A program made the position numbers and the translations under genes. A stretch of DNA of 33,760 nucleotides, from assembly GCA_034422735.1 (NCBI GenBank), contig DAOUJL010000058.1, positions 1 through 33,760 on the forward strand, read 5' to 3'. The notes beneath the pieces were generated by a model, which had not been told where the DNA came from, did not search any database, and was given only the letters and a program-made list of their open reading frames with translations. Below are positions 1 to 8,849 of this stretch, piece after piece. Numbering within the stretch: the first letter of the stretch is position 1; each line of letters opens with the position of its first letter. Source of the DNA: CATOSD01 sp034422735. GTDB lineage: Bacteria > Chloroflexota > Dehalococcoidia > Lucifugimonadales > CATOSD01.

Positions 1-1
1 G

Positions 2-94
2 CACTTCCGCCGCATCTTCTCCCGATTCGACAAACTGGCGAGCAGGTACCTCGGATTCCTCCACTTCACAGGCGCTCTCATATGGCTAAGATGA
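2..94 (+). mobile_element. IS5-type transposase, C-terminal end only
   Basis: An open frame enters from the left edge and stops at TGA 92-94. Its 30 residues, HFRRIFSRFDKLASRYLGFL followed by HFTGALIWLR, match the C-terminal tail of IS5-family DDE transposases, which typically end in an (R)RI..R(Y/F)DKLA..YL......(I/L)WLR pattern. The rest of the element lies outside the window. The IS end should fall between the stop and about 112: read on the minus strand from 110, the sequence AGGTAGTGTTGACATTTCAT could be the terminal inverted repeat, and CTAG at 109-112 could be a target duplication. Both are guesses because the other IS end is not visible. Helicase homology starts directly afterwards (about 114), so the insertion seems to have cut the next gene. 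Confidence 0.7.
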
Positions 95-95
95 A

Positions 96-2861
96 ATGTC
101 AACACTACCTAGCTACACCAAACGATATCGGCTAGGGAGCTTCCTGTCCAACCTGACACGCCATTTCCTCCTGATGACGGCCACGCCACACAATGGAAAG
201 GAGACGGATTTTCAACTGTTCATGGCGCTGCTCGATAGCGACCGCTTTGAAGGACGGTTCCGGGATGGCGTTCACACAACGGAGGTTTCGGACCTCATGC
301 GCCGTGTGACGAAGGAGGAGTTGGTCAAGTTCGACAATACTCCGTTGTTACCGGAGCGTATCGCAGAAACTGTGCCATATCTGCTGTCGGACGGAGAGAA
401 GAGTCTCTACGACGATGTGACCAAGTACGTAAGTGAAGAGTTCAACCGGGCCGCGTCCCTGCAAAACAACAAACGGGCCGGAAACGTGGGTTTCGCGCTT
501 ACCATCCTCCAACGCCGTTTAGCCTCTTCGCCGGAGGCCATATATCAGTCCTTGCGGCGTCGGCGTGAGAGGTTAGAGAACACAATGCGCGAGCTTGAAG
601 CCCTGCAGCGCGATGGCGATGTAGAGAGTGCACTCAATAAGTCAGCGTCCGTCATAGAAGACGAGGACATCGAAGACCTTGAAGAAGCCCCTGACGATGA
701 AGTTGATGACATCGAAGGGGAGTTGCTGGATCGGGCTACCGCGGCCAGCACTATCGCTGAACTCAAGGCCGAGATTGCCACGCTGAGACGATTGGAGGCT
801 TTGGCCTTGGAGGTTCGTCGTAGCGGAGGTGACAAAAAGTGGCAGGAGCTGGCCAACCTGTTTGCTAACACCTCCATGTCCAGCGAAAAGCTGGTGATAT
901 TCACCGAGCACCGCGATACGCTCAGATATCTGGAAGGTCGGATTGCTGCTCTGTTAGGAGAAAGTGATGCGATAGTTTGTATTCATGGCAGCATGAGACG
1001 GGAAGACCGCGCCAAGGCCCAAGAGTCATTCAGCCTAGACCCGGAGGTCCAGGTATTGCTTGCTACCGATGCCGCCGGGGAAGGCATCAACCTACAGCGA
1101 GCCCACCTCATGGTCAACTATGACCTGCCGTGGAACCCAAACAGAATCGAACAGCGATTCGGACGAATCCACCGTATAGGACAGACCGAAGTTTGCCGCC
1201 TTTGGAATCTGGTAGCGCAGGAAACTCGCGAAGGGGCAGTATACCAGCGCCTGCTAGAGAAACTTGAAGAGGCCCGCAATGCGCTGGGTGGCAAAGTGTT
1301 CGATGTGCTTGGCAAGGTCCATTTCGAGGGCAAGCCTCTGAGAGAACTACTCATAGAGGCAATCAGGTATGGAGAGCAGCCGGAAGTACGGGGGCGGCTC
1401 ACTCAAGTAATCGACAGTGCGTTCGACCATGATCTCTTGAAGGACCTTTGGGAAGAAAAGGCGCTGGTGCATGACGCAATGGATACCAGCCGTGTCCACC
1501 GGGTACGCGAACAGATGGAACGGGCCGAGGCTCGCCGGTTGCAACCCCATTACATCGAGTCCTTCTTCCTGGAGGCGTTTCGGTACTTGGGTGGCACTCT
1601 CAGGGAATGTGAACCTCGCCGCTACATGGTCGCCCAGACGCCAGCAGCCATCCGCAACCGGAACAGAACTGTCCTTCCTCGCTACGAGCGCATTGTCTTC
1701 GAGAAAGCGTTGAAGGCCCCCCAGGACCAGCCATTAGCCGCGTTCGTTTGTCCGGGCCACCCTTTGCTCGATGAGACAGCAGACCTCTTACTGGAACGGA
1801 ATAGAGACTTGTTGCGCCGGGGGGCAGTCCTGGTAGACGAGAACGACCAGGGGCTGGAGCCAAGAGTGCTCTTCTACTTGGATCACGCCATCCAAGACGC
1901 TACCACCACTAGATCCGGCGAGAGCCGAGTGATTTCGAAGCGTATGCTCTACGTGGAATTGGACGCTGAAGGGAATTCCAGATATCCTCACTACGCCCCT
2001 TACCTCGACTACCGTCCATTGGCTGAAGGCGAGCCTGAAGTCGAGGCTATCCTTGCCAGGCCGGAATGTGCTTGGCTGACTGGGGATCTGGAGGAGAAGG
2101 CCAAGAATCACGCTATCGCATATGTTGTGCCTGGACACGTGAACGAAGTCCGGAACCAGAGACTTGATCACATTGACAAGACCGAAGAGGCCGTCAAGGA
2201 GCGGCTAACCAAAGAGATCAACTATTGGGGCCGCCGTGCAGATGAGTTGAGAATCCAAGAACACGCCGGCAAGGTTAACGCCAGGCTGAATTCGGACGAA
2301 GCCCGCAAACGTTCACTCGAATTGCAGGAGCGTTTGCAGAAGCGCATTCAGGAGCTGCGCTTGGAAAGACAACTATCTCCACTCCCGCCCGTGATACTTG
2401 GTAGCGTCCTTGTTCTACCGCTGGGTCTCCTATCCAGCATGGCAGGAAGACCGGCGTTAGAAGATAAGGGAACACCCACAGACCGGCAGGCGGTAGCAGC
2501 CAAGGCTCGGGAGATTGTGATGGAAGTTGAGAGAGGTCTTGGGTTTGAGCCAGTAGACTGTGAATCGGAAAAACGTGGATACGACATCGAAAGCAAAATA
2601 CCAGGAGAAGGCAAACTCCGGTTCATTGAAGTGAAAGGGCGGGCCGCCGGAGCGAACACGCTTACCGTGACTAGGAATGAAATCCTCTACTCTTTGAACA
2701 AGCCTGAAGATTTCATTCTGGCCATGGTGGAATTTCTACCGGGCGGCGAGCACCGTACTCGTTACCTTCGAGAGCCGTTCAGCAGCGAGCCGGACTTCGG
2801 CGTTACGAGTGTCAACTATGATTTCGCCCGCCTGCTATCGCGGTCTGAGGAGCCCAGATAG
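96..2861 (+). CDS. 5'-truncated SNF2-family helicase with C-terminal NOV_C/DUF3883 domain
   Basis: This is the C-terminal part of a large DEAD/SNF2-like helicase of the kind found in phage-defence loci (DISARM DrmD-like and related proteins). Recognisable homology begins at YTKRYRLG (about residue 7), then motif III LLMTATPHNG (about 26-35), the second RecA lobe with KLVIFTEH, LLATDAAGEGINLQ (about 320-335) and motif VI QRFGRIHRIGQ (353-363). A long helical segment and a C-terminal DUF3883 (NOV_C) domain follow, with GYDIES and FIEVKGR near residue 830-850, resembling a PD-(D/E)xK core. Walker A and the DEAH box are absent. The ATG at 96 lies in the IS border and is probably not the original start, so the product is unlikely to be an active ATPase unless the missing half lies upstream. 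Base composition is lower in G+C than the genes from 7400 on. The next gene starts at this gene's stop codon. Confidence 0.8.
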   Translation: MSTLPSYTKRYRLGSFLSNLTRHFLLMTATPHNGKETDFQLFMALLDSDRFEGRFRDGVHTTEVSDLMRRVTKEELVKFDNTPLLPERIAETVPYLLSDGEKSLYDDVTKYVSEEFNRAASLQNNKRAGNVGFALTILQRRLASSPEAIYQSLRRRRERLENTMRELEALQRDGDVESALNKSASVIEDEDIEDLEEAPDDEVDDIEGELLDRATAASTIAELKAEIATLRRLEALALEVRRSGGDKKWQELANLFANTSMSSEKLVIFTEHRDTLRYLEGRIAALLGESDAIVCIHGSMRREDRAKAQESFSLDPEVQVLLATDAAGEGINLQRAHLMVNYDLPWNPNRIEQRFGRIHRIGQTEVCRLWNLVAQETREGAVYQRLLEKLEEARNALGGKVFDVLGKVHFEGKPLRELLIEAIRYGEQPEVRGRLTQVIDSAFDHDLLKDLWEEKALVHDAMDTSRVHRVREQMERAEARRLQPHYIESFFLEAFRYLGGTLRECEPRRYMVAQTPAAIRNRNRTVLPRYERIVFEKALKAPQDQPLAAFVCPGHPLLDETADLLLERNRDLLRRGAVLVDENDQGLEPRVLFYLDHAIQDATTTRSGESRVISKRMLYVELDAEGNSRYPHYAPYLDYRPLAEGEPEVEAILARPECAWLTGDLEEKAKNHAIAYVVPGHVNEVRNQRLDHIDKTEEAVKERLTKEINYWGRRADELRIQEHAGKVNARLNSDEARKRSLELQERLQKRIQELRLERQLSPLPPVILGSVLVLPLGLLSSMAGRPALEDKGTPTDRQAVAAKAREIVMEVERGLGFEPVDCESEKRGYDIESKIPGEGKLRFIEVKGRAAGANTLTVTRNEILYSLNKPEDFILAMVEFLPGGEHRTRYLREPFSSEPDFGVTSVNYDFARLLSRSEEPR

Positions 2862-5800
2862 TGCGACCTCCAGAATACTTCCACAGAATACAGAGAAATG
2901 CGTCACAGCGTTGGGATCAACTTGAGCAGGACCCGGAACTCGCCGGGCCGTGGCGGCAACTGTTCAACCAAGTCCAGAGCCCTCGCCATGTTGTGTCTGA
3001 GCTCTTGCAGAATGCGGACGATGCCGGAGCAACGGACGCAAGCGTTGAAATCAGCAATGGTGAGTTCATCTTTTCCCACAACGGCGAGGACTTCAACGAA
3101 GAGCAGTTTGCCTCGTTGTGCCGATTCGGCTTCTCCAACAAGAGGACACTGCACACTATCGGGTTCAGAGGAGTGGGGTTCAAGAGCACTTTCAGCTTGG
3201 GTGACGAGGTACATCTGGTTACTCCCACACTTTCGGTCGCCTTTCGGAAACAGAGGTTTACTGAACCTGTGTGGACGGAGGCTCCCGGAACGCCTGACGG
3301 TCGTACCGAAGTCCGCGTGGCGATCCAAAAGGTAGGAGTTCAGCAAGAGTTAGCCAAGAACCTCCAGGACTGGGGCGACAGTCCGACTTCCCTCCTGTTC
3401 TTCAACAACATCCGCTGCCTCCGACTTGGTGAGAGGGAGATTCGATGGGAGTCTCAAGGGACCGGCCCTGTCCAGGGATCGGAGTGGATGTCGGCGTCAA
3501 CTTCACGAGGTGATCGATACCTGATAATTCGGTCGCCGGAGGAGGCGTTTCCCGACGACGCCCTGAACGAGATAAAAGATGAGCGCATGACCCCTGATGA
3601 TTCCATTGTGTTTCCCCCTTGTCGGGTCGAGATCGTTCTGGGTATGGAAGGGCGGCTCTTTGTTGTCCTTCCTACCGGTGTGACGACTCAGCTCCCCTTT
3701 GCCTGCAATGCTCCTTTTATCCAGGATCCAGCTCGGTTAAAGATAAAGGACCCTGCGTTGTCGCCGACCAATGAATGGCTCTTGAAACGGGCTGGCGAGC
3801 TGGCGGCAGATGCTATGCTCGCTTGGGTAGCGAGCGAGTGTCTTCCTACTGAAGAACGCTGCCAGGGTTACGGGTTGCTCCCTGATGTGGACCGCCAAGT
3901 CTCGAGTATCGAAGGGAGTTGCAGCGCCATCGTAAAGGAGAGTTTTGAGGCACGGATTGAGGGAAGGGAGTTTCTGCTGACTGAAACGAGCACCCTGGAA
4001 TCTCCCGGCAAGTGTTTGGCAGTGCCCTCCGAATTGCTGGGTGTCTGGTCGCCGTCTCAAGTATCCGCCGGCTTTAGCTTGGACAACCAGCCAATTCTGT
4101 CCCGGCATGTCATCGAACGCGACAAAGAGAAGTTGATCAACTGGGATCACGTCAAGCAACTAAGCGGGTCTGAAGCGATTGAGGTACTAAGGCGAAAGCG
4201 TATGCCCCGGCCCAATTCCTGGTGGCAATTGCTCCGATTGTGGAGCTTTGCGTTAGGACCGATGAACGCACTCCCATCCGACAACCGCAGTTTTCGCATT
4301 GTCCCAGTCCGAGGGAAGGACGTACTCTATGCTGCCAGCGAGGTAGTCCGGCCCGGAGAGAGACGAACTCTTGAGACTGGGGACTGGGAATTTCTCGCTC
4401 CTTTTCTTCTAACGATTGATCCAAGCTGGACCCGCCAATTGCAGCAATGGAGAAACGACGGAACCTCCAAGGACCAGTTGCGCTCCGCTTTGGAAGTGCT
4501 CCGGATGTTTGGACTGGCCGAGGCTACAGGAATAAATCAGATTTTCGGCAAAGCTGCCGATGCGTTCTTTTCCCAGCGCAACCGCCCGAACATTCGCGAT
4601 TGTGTTCGCTTAGCACACATTGCCGCAAAACTCTATGCAACCGTTCCGAACAGTTTCAGCTATGTGAGTCAGGAGCACAAGCTCCGCAAAGCAAACAGCG
4701 ACGTTATGCTTGTAGACATTGATGGTTCTCTGGACCAGTTTGTAGGCAAGGGCTGGTATAAGCAACACGTTCTCCATGATGAATACATGCGGCATACGGA
4801 CACTTGCACCAACGCCGAATGGCGACAGTGGGTACGGTCAGACGGTAGCGGCCTCCATACATTCGCACCCCTCCGCAAGACCTCGACGCGCTTTTACAGC
4901 CGGAAGAGCATTACAAGTGAATTGGGCCGACGTGGGTTCAGCGGTGAACCTCATTTTCGCTACAAGCGCGGCGATTTTGAGATCGAGGATTGGGACTTTG
5001 AATCGACAACCTGGGATCATTGGAATTCACTGGCTGAGAACGACGCCCACTTCTGGGCCAGGCTGATGACCCACATTCTAGAACAGCCGCAATCGTACTG
5101 GTCGGAAGCAGTTTCTGTCCGAGCAATGCAATGGTGGGGTACCACGCACCGCCATAGTGTTACTCAGGAGCCACTTTGGCCCGAGTGGATTATTCGTTTT
5201 CAGCGCCTACCGTGCCTTCTCGACACCTGGGGTCAACCGCGCCAGCCAGCGGAGGTTTTCAGGCGGACTTCTGAGACGGAGCCTCTACGGGACGTCGAGC
5301 CCTTCGTAAAGGCGGACCTTGATACGGAAGCGACGAGGCCCTTGCTGAAGCTGCTGGGGGTCTGCGACAAGCCTACAGGTCCAGAGCGGATTCTGGAACG
5401 GCTCAAAGCTCTGGCTGGCAACACTCAACTGCTGCTTCGTGACGTGCAGAAGTGGTGCCTCTCCCTCGATCAGCTAGTCGACCAATGTTCCACATCTGAA
5501 ATTCACGAGCTCAAAGCTGCTTTCGCCGATTACAACTTGATCCTCACCGACAAGGAAGAGTGGGCGAAAGTTGACGAGGTATTCCTAGACTCCGACGTAG
5601 ATGGACTGCCAGGGGCAGAAATCGTCCACTCCTCATTGCGGAACTTGTCCCTTTGGCGAAAGATAGGAGTAGTAGACCGTCCCAACGCTGACTTAGAGAT
5701 TGAGTGGTTGAAGGGCTTGCCTTCCGGCAGAAAACCGAGTACCAGCCAACTCAGACGTGTTCGGCGTCTCATGGCGGCCTATCCCGGCCGCATCTGGAGT

Positions 5801-7006
5801 GAGACAGGCCATTGGCTGAACTTGGAAGGCGTTTGGACGCCTGTTGAGAGTCTCAGCTACTCTATCACGGAGCAGTCAGTGTCGCCTTGGAGTCACCTGT
5901 TTCCGGGAATCAAGGAAAGGGCTGCAGACTTCCGACCGTTATCTTCCGAGACGTGTCAGAGCCACCCATTCTCAACCCTGCCGACACTTTCGGAAGTTAC
6001 TGAGGAGCGATTTCAAGGGCAGTCTGGTCTTCCAAATCCCCAAGTGAAACCGTGGCTAGTTACGCTTGGTGCCGGGCTCCAGCGGATTGTCATGGACGAA
6101 CCCGACCAAACGGAGCGCATTCGAATGCTAGCCCAACGCCTATCCCAGACTAAGTGGCAAGTGGCAAAGGGCCTGAAATCTGAGCCCTATATTGAGGGAA
6201 CCCCCGCCGGAACGCCGCGGCCACTTGACGTCCTTTGGCGTGCAGACCTTCTCTACGTGCAGGAGGGTTCTGCTGCGAAGATGGCCAGACTAGTGCCTCA
6301 AGAGATTGCCAGCTCCTTTAATTCACAGCCTGTCACCGAAGCCATCAAGCTCTGCTACGAACGGTCGCCAGATTTCGTGCTCGAGTATCTGGAAGACAAT
6401 TTCGAACTGGAGCCGCCTAAAGCTGAAGACAAACCTGACAGCTTTAGCTCGCAAGTAGTGCAGCCCGAAACCCGAGAAGTCCCAGACGATGAGGTCATCA
6501 AGCCACTAGAAAGTGGGATTCAAGGGGCCGTGTCTCCGAGGAAAAGCACGCCACAGATGGAGGAAGACAGTGGCGACGATGAGCGTGCAGTCATCAGGCA
6601 GCCGACAACTGTGAGGTCTCCTCAGCGAAGTCCGATTGAGCGTTTAGCGGAATCGGCGGGATTCAAGACGAAGGGGACCGGCAAGCTCATTCATCCGGAT
6701 GGATGGATCTTGGAAAGGAATTCAGGGAATCCGTTTCCTTGGGAGTTCAAGTCCGCCCAGGGTGACGTACTCCGATCTTATTGGACTAAAGAACATTGCA
6801 TCCAGAAAGAGCCCCTGGAGTTGGATTCTGACCTTTGGGAGCTCTGTAAGCAAAGTCCCGCCTCGTACGGTCTTGTCTTAACTAACATGAGTGGGACTCC
6901 CGTCCAGTTCTTGGGCAGCCATTTGGTGGAGCTGTTAGAACAACACAGGCTGGTCTTATACCCGGCCAAATATAGGTTGAAGTACACGGGCGACGATAGT
7001 CAGTAG
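2861..7006 (+). CDS. Sacsin/NOV-like GHKL ATPase, 1381 aa
   Basis: The start is GTG, overlapping the helicase stop TAG by one base, with TGAGGAG at 2846-2852 as ribosome site, so the two genes are translationally coupled. The N-terminus is an HSP90-like GHKL ATPase of the sacsin/NO VEIN type: N-box ELLQNADDA (E47, N51), SHNGEDF as the G1-like box (about 71-77) and GFRGVGFKS as the glycine-rich lid (about 101-109). The middle ~1000 residues show no domain I can name. Near residue 1200-1260 there is an acidic, Pro/Ser-rich linker, then a small C-terminal domain with DGWILERN and WEFKS, a D...ExK arrangement like restriction-type nucleases or a degenerate NOV_C domain. The family is known from defence islands beside DUF3883 helicases. 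A role in nucleic-acid or protein surveillance against phage is an inference; a eukaryote-like chaperone role is the alternative. Confidence 0.8.
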   Translation: MRPPEYFHRIQRNASQRWDQLEQDPELAGPWRQLFNQVQSPRHVVSELLQNADDAGATDASVEISNGEFIFSHNGEDFNEEQFASLCRFGFSNKRTLHTIGFRGVGFKSTFSLGDEVHLVTPTLSVAFRKQRFTEPVWTEAPGTPDGRTEVRVAIQKVGVQQELAKNLQDWGDSPTSLLFFNNIRCLRLGEREIRWESQGTGPVQGSEWMSASTSRGDRYLIIRSPEEAFPDDALNEIKDERMTPDDSIVFPPCRVEIVLGMEGRLFVVLPTGVTTQLPFACNAPFIQDPARLKIKDPALSPTNEWLLKRAGELAADAMLAWVASECLPTEERCQGYGLLPDVDRQVSSIEGSCSAIVKESFEARIEGREFLLTETSTLESPGKCLAVPSELLGVWSPSQVSAGFSLDNQPILSRHVIERDKEKLINWDHVKQLSGSEAIEVLRRKRMPRPNSWWQLLRLWSFALGPMNALPSDNRSFRIVPVRGKDVLYAASEVVRPGERRTLETGDWEFLAPFLLTIDPSWTRQLQQWRNDGTSKDQLRSALEVLRMFGLAEATGINQIFGKAADAFFSQRNRPNIRDCVRLAHIAAKLYATVPNSFSYVSQEHKLRKANSDVMLVDIDGSLDQFVGKGWYKQHVLHDEYMRHTDTCTNAEWRQWVRSDGSGLHTFAPLRKTSTRFYSRKSITSELGRRGFSGEPHFRYKRGDFEIEDWDFESTTWDHWNSLAENDAHFWARLMTHILEQPQSYWSEAVSVRAMQWWGTTHRHSVTQEPLWPEWIIRFQRLPCLLDTWGQPRQPAEVFRRTSETEPLRDVEPFVKADLDTEATRPLLKLLGVCDKPTGPERILERLKALAGNTQLLLRDVQKWCLSLDQLVDQCSTSEIHELKAAFADYNLILTDKEEWAKVDEVFLDSDVDGLPGAEIVHSSLRNLSLWRKIGVVDRPNADLEIEWLKGLPSGRKPSTSQLRRVRRLMAAYPGRIWSETGHWLNLEGVWTPVESLSYSITEQSVSPWSHLFPGIKERAADFRPLSSETCQSHPFSTLPTLSEVTEERFQGQSGLPNPQVKPWLVTLGAGLQRIVMDEPDQTERIRMLAQRLSQTKWQVAKGLKSEPYIEGTPAGTPRPLDVLWRADLLYVQEGSAAKMARLVPQEIASSFNSQPVTEAIKLCYERSPDFVLEYLEDNFELEPPKAEDKPDSFSSQVVQPETREVPDDEVIKPLESGIQGAVSPRKSTPQMEEDSGDDERAVIRQPTTVRSPQRSPIERLAESAGFKTKGTGKLIHPDGWILERNSGNPFPWEFKSAQGDVLRSYWTKEHCIQKEPLELDSDLWELCKQSPASYGLVLTNMSGTPVQFLGSHLVELLEQHRLVLYPAKYRLKYTGDDSQ

Positions 7007-7025
7007 CCCCAGTCACAGAACTCAG

Positions 7026-7295
7026 CTTATCATCGCCATGTTCGCGTTCAGCCAGTCCTGGTTCCGCACCACCAGCGGCGCCCTGATACAGACGCTGGTG
7101 CCCGACACGCTCCGCTCCTGCATCACCAGCCTCCAGTCGTACGGGCGCGGATTCGTCGTGCCCGCCAGCCTGCTGGTCGGCTGGCTCACCGGCGTCACGT
7201 CGGTGCCGTTCGCCATTACGGCCATGGGCATCGTCAGCCTGGTGTGCGCGCTCGCGTTCTTGGCAACGGCGGCAAGCCTGCGCCGCCTGGAGTGA
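7026..7295 (+). pseudogene. MFS transporter C-terminal remnant
   Basis: From about 7026 the frame reads LIIAMFAFSQSWFRTTSGAL and continues IQTLVPDTLRS, the pattern at the middle of the C-terminal half of MFS exporters (usually NTLLQTLVPDHLRGRVMS). Two hydrophobic segments follow, VVPASLLVGWLTGV and ITAMGIVSLVCALAFLATAA, and the frame ends at TGA 7293-7295 after SLRRLE. Only the last ~90 residues of an approximately 400-residue transporter remain. An ATG at 7038 could start an 85-residue protein but no good ribosome site precedes it. G+C rises sharply between the ATPase stop at 7006 and this fragment, so 7007-7025 is probably the recombination junction at which foreign DNA replaced the 5' part of the gene. 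Confidence 0.65.
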
Positions 7296-7320
7296 CGCTC
7301 GGCCTCGCCACTCGCCATCC

Positions 7321-7349
7321 TTGCCCCGCCCCGCCCGCCTATCTATACT
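7321..7349 (+). promoter_or_regulatory. Predicted sigma-70 promoter for the hydantoinase/PrpD pair
   Basis: TTGCCC at 7321-7326 and TATACT at 7344-7349 are separated by 17 bases. The likely start point is near 7356, leaving a leader of about 75 bases before the hydantoinase ATG. Prediction from sequence only. Confidence 0.45.
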
Positions 7350-7369
7350 TGTCCCCATCGGCAAGGGAA

Positions 7370-7404
7370 GTCCGCGGGCGGGCCCGAAGCCCGTGAGCAC
7401 GGAC
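7370..7404 (+). promoter_or_regulatory. Leader stem-loop
   Basis: GTCCG (7370-7374) can pair with CGGAC (7400-7404), and the adjacent CGGGC with GCCCG, giving a bulged hairpin in the 5' leader about 16 bases before the GGAGG of the hydantoinase gene. There is no T-run, so it is not an intrinsic terminator. It might protect the 5' end or bind a regulator. Confidence 0.35.
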
Positions 7405-7430
7405 AAGGGAAGCAGACGGCGGAGGCAATC

Positions 7431-8840
7431 ATGACTGAACGAGTTGACACCATCGTGCGCGGCGGCCTCGTGGCCACGTCCACCGGCGAGTACCACGCCA
7501 GCATCGCCATCAGGGGCGAGCAGATCGTGGCGGTCGGCCCCGACGACGCGCTGCCCCAGGCCGACGAGTACATTGACGCCGCGGGCAAGCACGTGCTGCC
7601 GGGAGCCATCGACTGCCACGTCCACCTCAGAGACGCGCCCAACGACGACTGGGACGTCGGCTCCGTCGCCGCGGCCCGCGCCGGCCTGACGACCATCATC
7701 CCCTTCGGCGCGTACGACGCCGACGCGCGCGAGACGCTGCCCCAGGCCATCGAGCGCTGGAAGGCGGAGGCGGCGCGCGATTCTGTCGTCGACTACACCT
7801 TCCATTACATCCTGAGCAACACTCCCTACATCATCGACGGCCTCGCCGAGGCCATCTCCATGGGCGTCACGTCTTTCAAGATGTTCATGACCTACGATCA
7901 CCGCGTTTCCGACTCCTTCATCGTCAGGGCGATGGAGATAGTCGGCGCCAACGGCGGGATTGTGCAGCTCCACGCCGAGAACGGCGACGTGATCGACTAC
8001 CTGATGAACAAGGCCATCGCGGAGGGCCGCACCGCGCCGACGGACTTCCCCGCCACCTGTCCCACCTGGGCCGAGGCGGAGGCCATCAATCGCGGAATAC
8101 TCATGGGCGCGATGACCGACTGCCCCGTCTACATCGTCCATCTGAGCACACAGGAGGGCCTGGAGCGCATCAAGGAGGCCCAGCGCCTTGGCCAGCGCGT
8201 GTGGACCGAGACCTGCCCACAGTACCTGCTGCTGGACGAGACGATCATGGAGCGCATGGGTCCGCTGGCCAAGATTGGCCCGCCGCTGCGCCCCGCCGAC
8301 GGCGTGAACCAGGGCGCGCTGTGGCAAGGCAGCGAGCAGGGCCACATCTCCGCCATCGGCAGCGACCACTCACCCGGTCCGCCGGAGCGCAAGAAGCACG
8401 GCTGGACCAACATCTTCCGCAGCCCCGACGGCGCTCCGGTCCCGTTTGGCGCCCCGTCGTTGGAGACGCTGGTGCCGCTCGTCTACAGCGAGGGCGTCGC
8501 CAAGCGCGGCCTGCCCCTGACCTGGATGGCCCGCGTGCTGGCCGAAAACCCGGCCCGCATCTTCGGACTCTACCCCCGCAAGGGCGTCATCCAGCCGGGC
8601 GCGGACGCCGACCTGCTCATCATCGATCCCGACGCGGAGACGACCATCACCGCCGCCAACCACCACGGCCGCTCCGGGTTCACCCCCTACGAAGACTGGA
8701 AGGCCTCGGGCAGAATCGACACCACCATACTGCGCGGCAAGGTTCTATTGCGCGACGGCAAGCTGGAACAGACGGCCGGTTACGGCAGCTTCATCCACGC
8801 GGGCAGCCCAACGCCGCCAATCGCCGGATCCGTGAGGTAG
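7431..8840 (+). CDS. D-hydantoinase / dihydropyrimidinase-family amidohydrolase
   Basis: A cytoplasmic cyclic-amidohydrolase of 469 residues, the usual length for hydantoinases, which open hydantoin, dihydropyrimidine or allantoin rings to N-carbamoyl acids. The dinuclear metal site is complete: H63 and H65 in DCHVHL, the carboxylated lysine K150 in SFKMFM, H181 in QLHAEN, H237 in YIVHLS and D312 in GSDHSP. This spacing closely matches D-hydantoinases. A C-terminal ADLLIIDPD strand belongs to the small beta domain. ATG is preceded by GGAGG at 7421-7425. The MmgE/PrpD gene follows nine bases after the stop, so the two are probably co-transcribed. Substrate (hydantoin, dihydrouracil or allantoin) cannot be told from sequence, and no carbamoylase or permease lies beside it. 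Confidence 0.9.
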   Translation: MTERVDTIVRGGLVATSTGEYHASIAIRGEQIVAVGPDDALPQADEYIDAAGKHVLPGAIDCHVHLRDAPNDDWDVGSVAAARAGLTTIIPFGAYDADARETLPQAIERWKAEAARDSVVDYTFHYILSNTPYIIDGLAEAISMGVTSFKMFMTYDHRVSDSFIVRAMEIVGANGGIVQLHAENGDVIDYLMNKAIAEGRTAPTDFPATCPTWAEAEAINRGILMGAMTDCPVYIVHLSTQEGLERIKEAQRLGQRVWTETCPQYLLLDETIMERMGPLAKIGPPLRPADGVNQGALWQGSEQGHISAIGSDHSPGPPERKKHGWTNIFRSPDGAPVPFGAPSLETLVPLVYSEGVAKRGLPLTWMARVLAENPARIFGLYPRKGVIQPGADADLLIIDPDAETTITAANHHGRSGFTPYEDWKASGRIDTTILRGKVLLRDGKLEQTAGYGSFIHAGSPTPPIAGSVR

Positions 8841-8849
8841 GAGGCCACG

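Noticed and set aside
1..7006. Complete DISARM or prophage region
   Set aside because: No drmA, drmB, methylase or phage structural genes are present; only a truncated helicase and one ATPase are seen.
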